From the NCBI GenBank assembly GCA_958447915.1, contig CAUDCB010000064.1, positions 1 to 10,212 on the forward strand: 10,212 nt of DNA. Reading direction: 5' to 3'. Position 1 is the first letter of the stretch; each line of letters starts with the position of its first letter. Made by a program: the position numbers and the translations under genes. This DNA is from an uncultured Collinsella sp. (lineage in GTDB: Bacteria > Actinomycetota > Coriobacteriia > Coriobacteriales > Coriobacteriaceae). A model generated the notes under the pieces. The model was not told the DNA's origin and made no database searches. It was given only the letters and a program-made list of their open reading frames with translations. This document shows positions 6,369 to 10,212 of the stretch, piece by piece.

Positions 6369-6920
6369 CTACTCGCCCAGCACGGCCTTCTTGGCGGCTA
6401 CAGCCATGTTATCCAGATCCTCCTTGGTGGGGTGATCCTTCGCGGCAACCCAGTTGTCGAGCAGCATCTTAAATCGGGCGTTATCGGGATCTTGCTCGAG
6501 CATGGCCTCGTAGCGCTGCTTGACCGCGGGGCCCATCTTGCCCTGGCACATCGCCCAGCCCGCAAGCTCGGCATCCCCAGCCAAATTGGAAGTTACGCGG
6601 TCGATAATCTGCTGATAGTAGCTCTGGTCGGCGCCAAAACCGCAGGTGCCAAACAGGAAGACGCGCTTACCGTGCAAGGCGGAGAGCAACGCCGCGACCG
6701 AAGGCGTGCACGCGCCCTTGTCACACCAAAAACCGACGAGCACCGTGTCGGCCGCGCAGGCGCCCTGCGCCTCGAGCGCAACCTGATCTGCATCCGCATC
6801 GTCGCTCAACGCCGCGGCATGGACAAACTCAACGCCCGCAGCCTGCAGAGCGCGCTTAATCGCACCCGAAACCATCCTGGTATTACCGCTCTTGCTGTTA
6901 ACCACCAAAGAGCACGTCAT
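6369..6920 (-). CDS. Flavodoxin-family protein (BilS-like type)
   Basis: The product has 183 residues. The N-terminal CSLVVNSKSGNTRMVS is the FMN-phosphate loop of the flavodoxin fold, with SGNT in place of TGNT. VLVGFWCDKGACTPSVAALLSAL and KRVFLFGTCGFGADQSYY are the next conserved blocks; a GFW-DKG block followed by an FGT-G-G block is, as I recall it, the signature of the Flavodoxin_3 group that includes BilS, the partner of the bilirubin reductase BilR in some gut bacteria. The C-terminal ~60 residues form a helical extension common in that group. No bilR-like old-yellow-enzyme gene is present here, so the partner is unknown. The preferred start is the ATG at 6920, 10 nt after GAGG; a GTG two codons upstream (6926) is possible but lies only 4 nt after GAGG. 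A terminator follows and a promoter is visible upstream, so it is probably monocistronic. Confidence 0.85.
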   Translation of the reverse strand: MTCSLVVNSKSGNTRMVSGAIKRALQAAGVEFVHAAALSDDADADQVALEAQGACAADTVLVGFWCDKGACTPSVAALLSALHGKRVFLFGTCGFGADQSYYQQIIDRVTSNLAGDAELAGWAMCQGKMGPAVKQRYEAMLEQDPDNARFKMLLDNWVAAKDHPTKEDLDNMAVAAKKAVLGE

Positions 6921-6979
6921 AGTCACGTTGCCTCATTTCCCCCAAAACTAAAGCCACTAATGCAATTTATTAGATGAAT

Positions 6980-7007
6980 ATCTTAGTACTAACGTGACAG
7001 ATGTAAA
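6980..7007 (-). promoter_or_regulatory. Candidate promoter and operator of the flavodoxin gene
   Basis: On the minus strand, TTTACA (7002-7007) and TAAGAT (6980-6985) are separated by 16 bp, a plausible sigma-70-type promoter about 60 nt before the ATG. A perfect 10-bp palindrome TTAGTACTAA (6983-6992) overlaps the -10 and spacer. The pair GACAGA / TCTGTC (6996-7001 / 7014-7019) surrounds the -35. Either could bind a regulator. Confidence 0.45.
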
Positions 7008-7047
7008 CCACCGTCTGTCGATTGATTTATTTGCCCCACGGGCTTGC

Positions 7048-8907
7048 TCACTGGGCGAATTGGCTACGATAAAGCTCGGCGTAGAAGCCGCCTGCCGCTA
7101 GCAGCTCGTCGTGCGTGCCGCGCTCGATAATCTGGCCGTCGCGCATCACCAGGATGCAATCGGCGTTGCGAATCGTCGACAGGCGGTGTGCCACGACAAA
7201 GCTCGTACGCCCGGCCATGAGCTCGTCGAACGCCGCCTGCACCTGTAGCTCGGTGCGCGTATCGATACTCGAGGTCGCCTCGTCCAGCAGCAAAATCGCC
7301 GGGTCGGTGAGCATGACGCGCGCGATGCACAGCAGCTGTTTTTGACCCTGGCTAAACGTGCCGCCGTCCTCGCCGATGACCGTATCGTAGCCACCTGGCA
7401 GCTGCACGATAAACTTGTGCGCATGCGCGCGCTTGGCGGCCTCGATAACCTGCTCGCGCGTGGCATCGGGGCAACCGTACGCGATGTTTTCGGCCACGGT
7501 GCCCTCGAACAGCCACGTATCCTGCAGCACCATGCCAAAGGCGCGGCGCAGGCTTGCGCGTGTGTAGTCGCGCGACGAGCGACCGTCCACCAAGATGCAC
7601 CCGGCATCGATATCGTAAAAACGCAGCAGCAGGTTGATGAGCGTCGTCTTGCCACAGCCCGTGGGGCCGACGAGGGCAAAGCGCGTACCGGGCTTGGCAT
7701 CGATGCAGATATCCTGCAGCAGTTTGCGGTCGGGCACATAGCTAAAGTCCACGTGTTCAAAGGTCACCTCGCCCTGCGGGGCGGCAAGCTCCACGGCATC
7801 CGCCGCGTCGGGCTCCTGCTCGCGCGCATCGAGCAACGCGAACATGCGGCGCGCCGAGGCGTACGCGGTCTGGATTTGCGTGATGACGTTCGTGACCTCG
7901 TTGAACGGCTTAGTGTACTGGTTAGCGTAGGACAGGAAGATCTGCACGCCGCCCACCGTGAGCGCCGCAGGCACGCCCGTGATCACGCCCGCGCAGCCGA
8001 TCACGGCGACCACGGCGTAGATGATGTTATTGATAAAGCGCGTGCCGGGGTTAGAAAGCGAACCCATAAACTGCGCGCGCTCGCCCGCCGTATAGAGCTC
8101 GGCGTTGAGGACATCGAAGCGCTGTTGAGCGTGCGGGCCGTAGGCGAAGGCGTCCACGAGCTTTTGCTCGCCCACGTACTCCTCAATATGACCGCCAAGC
8201 TGGCCTTGGATGCGCTGCTGTGCCGTAAAGCTCTTGTTGGAAAGCTTGGCGATGGCGCCGGCTGCAAAGATGGAAAGCGGCGTGACGAGCACCACCACGA
8301 GCGTCATGGCCAGGTTAATGGAGAGCATAAACGCGAGCGTGCCCACGATGGTGATGACGCCGGTAAAGAGCTGCGTAAAGCCCTGCAGCAGGCCGTCGCC
8401 CACCTGGTCGACATCGTTGACCACACGGCTCATAAGGTCGCCGTGGGCATGACTGTCGATAAAGCTGAGCGGCATGCGGCTGAGCTTGTCGCTCGCCTCC
8501 ACGCGCATGTCGCGCACCGTCTCGTAGGACAGACGGTTGACGCAGTAGCCCTGCAGCCACTGGAAGGCCGCGGCACCTACCACGACAATCGCGAGCTTGG
8601 TGACGAGCGGCAGCAGCGCGTCAAAGTCCACCCGCCCGGCGGCAACGATGAGGTCGATGCCCTCGCCGATAAGGATGGGCGTATAGAGTTGCAAGATCAC
8701 CGAGATGGCGGCGCTCACAAACGACGCCGTAAACGAAATGCGATGCGGACGGACGTAGCCCAGCAGGCGGCGAGTTACCGCGCCCACGGGGTAGCGCTCG
8801 GGATCGCCGGGCTGGCGCGGACCGTCACCCAGGTCGTTGAGGCTATCGTTGCCGGACACGTTGGCCGTCATCGTGGCGACCGAACCGGAAGAAGTATACG
8901 GGTTCAT
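7048..8907 (-). CDS. Heterodimeric ABC exporter, subunit with canonical ATPase residues
   Basis: This is a 619-residue half-transporter (permease plus ATPase) of the type IV exporter fold, by family a multidrug or lipid exporter of the TM287/288, BmrCD or LmrCD kind. Six hydrophobic segments span ~50-335. NBD motifs are Walker A GPTGCGKT (414-421), Q-loop VLQDTWLFEGT, signature TFSQGQ (Ser519-Gln522, degenerate from LSGGQ), Walker B ILLLDEATSS with catalytic Glu543, and switch His574 in VAHRLST. Its Walker motifs are complete but its signature is not, so by exporter geometry its own Walker site pairs with the partner's intact FSGGQ and forms the working ATP site. The start ATG abuts the partner's TAA stop. 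GGAGGG (8915-8920), lying within the partner's last codons, serves as its ribosome binding site, so translation is probably coupled. Substrate unknown. Confidence 0.95.
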   Translation of the reverse strand: MNPYTSSGSVATMTANVSGNDSLNDLGDGPRQPGDPERYPVGAVTRRLLGYVRPHRISFTASFVSAAISVILQLYTPILIGEGIDLIVAAGRVDFDALLPLVTKLAIVVVGAAAFQWLQGYCVNRLSYETVRDMRVEASDKLSRMPLSFIDSHAHGDLMSRVVNDVDQVGDGLLQGFTQLFTGVITIVGTLAFMLSINLAMTLVVVLVTPLSIFAAGAIAKLSNKSFTAQQRIQGQLGGHIEEYVGEQKLVDAFAYGPHAQQRFDVLNAELYTAGERAQFMGSLSNPGTRFINNIIYAVVAVIGCAGVITGVPAALTVGGVQIFLSYANQYTKPFNEVTNVITQIQTAYASARRMFALLDAREQEPDAADAVELAAPQGEVTFEHVDFSYVPDRKLLQDICIDAKPGTRFALVGPTGCGKTTLINLLLRFYDIDAGCILVDGRSSRDYTRASLRRAFGMVLQDTWLFEGTVAENIAYGCPDATREQVIEAAKRAHAHKFIVQLPGGYDTVIGEDGGTFSQGQKQLLCIARVMLTDPAILLLDEATSSIDTRTELQVQAAFDELMAGRTSFVVAHRLSTIRNADCILVMRDGQIIERGTHDELLAAGGFYAELYRSQFAQ

Positions 8908-10212
8908 TTAGCAGCCCTCCTTTGCGCAAGCGGATGCCGAGGCGCACGCGGCGCCTGGGGCGGGCACGGGGCTTGGGGCGAGTGCGGGCGCTGCGCTCCC
9001 CTGCCGGCCCTCGAGCTCCTCGCGACGAAGCTGCGACTGGCAAATCTCGCGATAGAGTTGGCAGCTTGCGTAGAGCTCGTCGTGCGCGCCCAGGCCCGCG
9101 ACCGAGCCGTGGTCGAGCACGCAGATCATGTCGGCATCGCGCACGGTCGAAATGCGCTGGCTCACGATGACGGTCGTGAGTGGCAGCCCGCCCTCGGCGG
9201 CACCGCGCACGCTGCGCACGCGGATGGCGTGGCGAAGCGCCGCATCGGTCTTAAAGTCGAGCGCCGAGGCGGAGTCATCCATGATCAGGACCTGCGGAGA
9301 GCCCACCAGGGCACGTGCGATGGTCAGGCGCTGGCGCTGGCCACCGCTAAAGTTCTTGCCGCCCGCCTCGACCGGGGCGTCGAGCCTCTGCGGCTTGTTG
9401 CGCACGAACTCGCTGGCCTGCGCCATATCGAGCGCCGCCCACAGCTCCTCATCGGTTGCCGACTCGTCGCGCCAGGTTAGGTTGCTGCGGATCGTGCCGC
9501 TCACGAGCGACGCGCGCTGCGGTACGGTCGCGACCACATGGCGCAGCTGATCGAGCGGCCAGGCGCGCACGTCGGCACCCATTACGCTCACGCTGCCGGC
9601 GCCCGTGTCGTACAGGCGCGGGATGAGCGAGACGAGCGTCGACTTACCGCTGCCCGTGCCGCCGATAATGCCGAGCGTTTTACCCAGCGGCAGCTCCAGG
9701 GTCACGTCATTGACGGCGTTGGCGGCGCCCGCGCCAAAGGAGAAGCTCGCATGGCCGAAGCTCAGCGCGGGAACCGGAACAGCGTTGCCCATCGCGCTCG
9801 GCTCGGGCAGCGCAACCGGCTGGTTGCCCTCGTCGGTAATGCTCGGCTCGCAATTGAGCACCTCGTTGAGACGCGACGCGCTGGCGCTCGCCTTGGTAAA
9901 GACCACGACCAGGTTGGCGACATACACGATGGAGGTCAGGGTCTGCGTCATGTAGTTGACGAACGCCATGACCTGGCCCTGCGTGAGCTCGCCCACGTTG
10001 ACCTGGACGCCGCCCACCCACAGGATGGCGCACACGCCCAGGTTCATCACCAAAAACGTGACGGGATTAAGAATCGACGAGAGCTTGCCCACCGCGATGG
10101 CGGTATGCGCCTGGTCATCGGCTGCCTGGGCAAAACGCTCGCGCTCGTGATCCTCGCGCACAAAGGCTCGGACCACGCGGGCGCCCGAAAGCCCCTCGCG
10201 ACAGATGAGTGC
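8908..10212 (-). CDS. Heterodimeric ABC exporter, subunit with degenerate ATPase site (5' end outside window)
   Basis: The C-terminal 434 residues are present; the frame is open through the right edge (ALICREGLSGARVVRAFVRE...), so the start is missing. The visible part starts in the cytoplasmic-loop region before the last TM pair, followed by a complete NBD: Walker A GGTGSGKST (Lys codon at 9643-9645), Q-loop VPQRASLVSGT, an intact FSGGQ signature (9337-9351) and Walker B VLIMDDSAS. Asp (9274-9276) replaces the catalytic Glu, and the switch region reads VSQRIST, with Gln (9157-9159) replacing the H-loop His. It is therefore the non-hydrolysing half of an asymmetric pair, its Walker site facing the partner's FSQGQ. 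After the conserved SQLRREELEG end comes an unusual ~30-residue tail rich in Ala, Pro and Cys, ending ACASASACAKEGC. The TAA is directly followed by the partner's ATG. Confidence 0.95.
   Translation of the reverse strand, partial: ALICREGLSGARVVRAFVREDHERERFAQAADDQAHTAIAVGKLSSILNPVTFLVMNLGVCAILWVGGVQVNVGELTQGQVMAFVNYMTQTLTSIVYVANLVVVFTKASASASRLNEVLNCEPSITDEGNQPVALPEPSAMGNAVPVPALSFGHASFSFGAGAANAVNDVTLELPLGKTLGIIGGTGSGKSTLVSLIPRLYDTGAGSVSVMGADVRAWPLDQLRHVVATVPQRASLVSGTIRSNLTWRDESATDEELWAALDMAQASEFVRNKPQRLDAPVEAGGKNFSGGQRQRLTIARALVGSPQVLIMDDSASALDFKTDAALRHAIRVRSVRGAAEGGLPLTTVIVSQRISTVRDADMICVLDHGSVAGLGAHDELYASCQLYREICQSQLRREELEGRQGSAAPALAPSPVPAPGAACASASACAKEGC

Noticed and set aside
7033..7043. 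GCCC-CAC-GGGC hairpin just after the ABC operon stop
   Set aside because: A 4-bp stem without a T-run is too weak to call as a terminator; read-through towards the flavodoxin gene cannot be excluded.
7342..9480. 712-codon open frame on the plus strand opposite the ABC genes
   Set aside because: It is antisense to two well-supported ABC subunits, its peptide is His/Arg/Ala-rich with no domain, and it spans their junction. It is an artefact of high GC content and biased third positions.

Overview
The window is GC-rich DNA (roughly 60 %) with compact genes, purine-rich Shine-Dalgarno sites and heavy use of G/C third positions. Gene content (Kup, a long nitroreductase with an FM-EM-RS-type C-terminus, an LtaS/MdoB-type sulfatase-fold enzyme, a small flavodoxin of the BilS-like type, a heterodimeric ABC exporter) and the hairpin repeats suggest a gut actinobacterium of the Coriobacteriia, most like Collinsella. 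That assignment is inference from overall feel, not from a marker gene. There are no rRNA or tRNA genes, CRISPR arrays, phage genes or transposases.

Layout. Positions 1-95 are an edge fragment that cannot be assigned. A REP-like hairpin (97-137) with a competing third arm (141-151) acts as the probable terminator of a minus-strand unit made of kup (415-2442) and a small membrane-protein gene (183-353). Upstream of kup are a good -10 box, a second REP-like hairpin in the opposite orientation (2565-2599) and a minus-strand nitroreductase gene (2601-3473). Divergent from it, on the plus strand, lies a multi-pass LTA-synthase-like gene (3687-5987).

Between that gene and the convergent flavodoxin gene (6369-6920) is a 381-bp non-coding stretch that is unusually rich in structure: a perfect 30-bp inverted repeat (6015-6044 / 6115-6144) enclosing one terminator-like hairpin, a second and diverged copy of the hairpin unit that is a strong plus-strand terminator, and a minus-strand terminator for the flavodoxin gene. 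From 7048 to the right edge is a two-gene minus-strand operon for a heterodimeric ABC exporter. Its stop and start codons abut (TAA-ATG). One NBD has lost the catalytic glutamate and H-loop histidine, while its partner has a degenerate signature motif. The upstream subunit is cut by the window edge.

The genes do not form one pathway. They are mostly independent envelope, ion-transport and redox units. No convincing new multi-gene system is visible. The best leads are the structured 3' region at 5997-6225, the paired REP-like hairpins bracketing kup, and the uncharacterised small protein behind kup. In several genes the longest reading frame begins upstream of, or inside, the ribosome binding site. 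I therefore moved the starts of the small gene, kup, the sulfatase-fold gene and the flavodoxin gene to the codon that follows the Shine-Dalgarno site.
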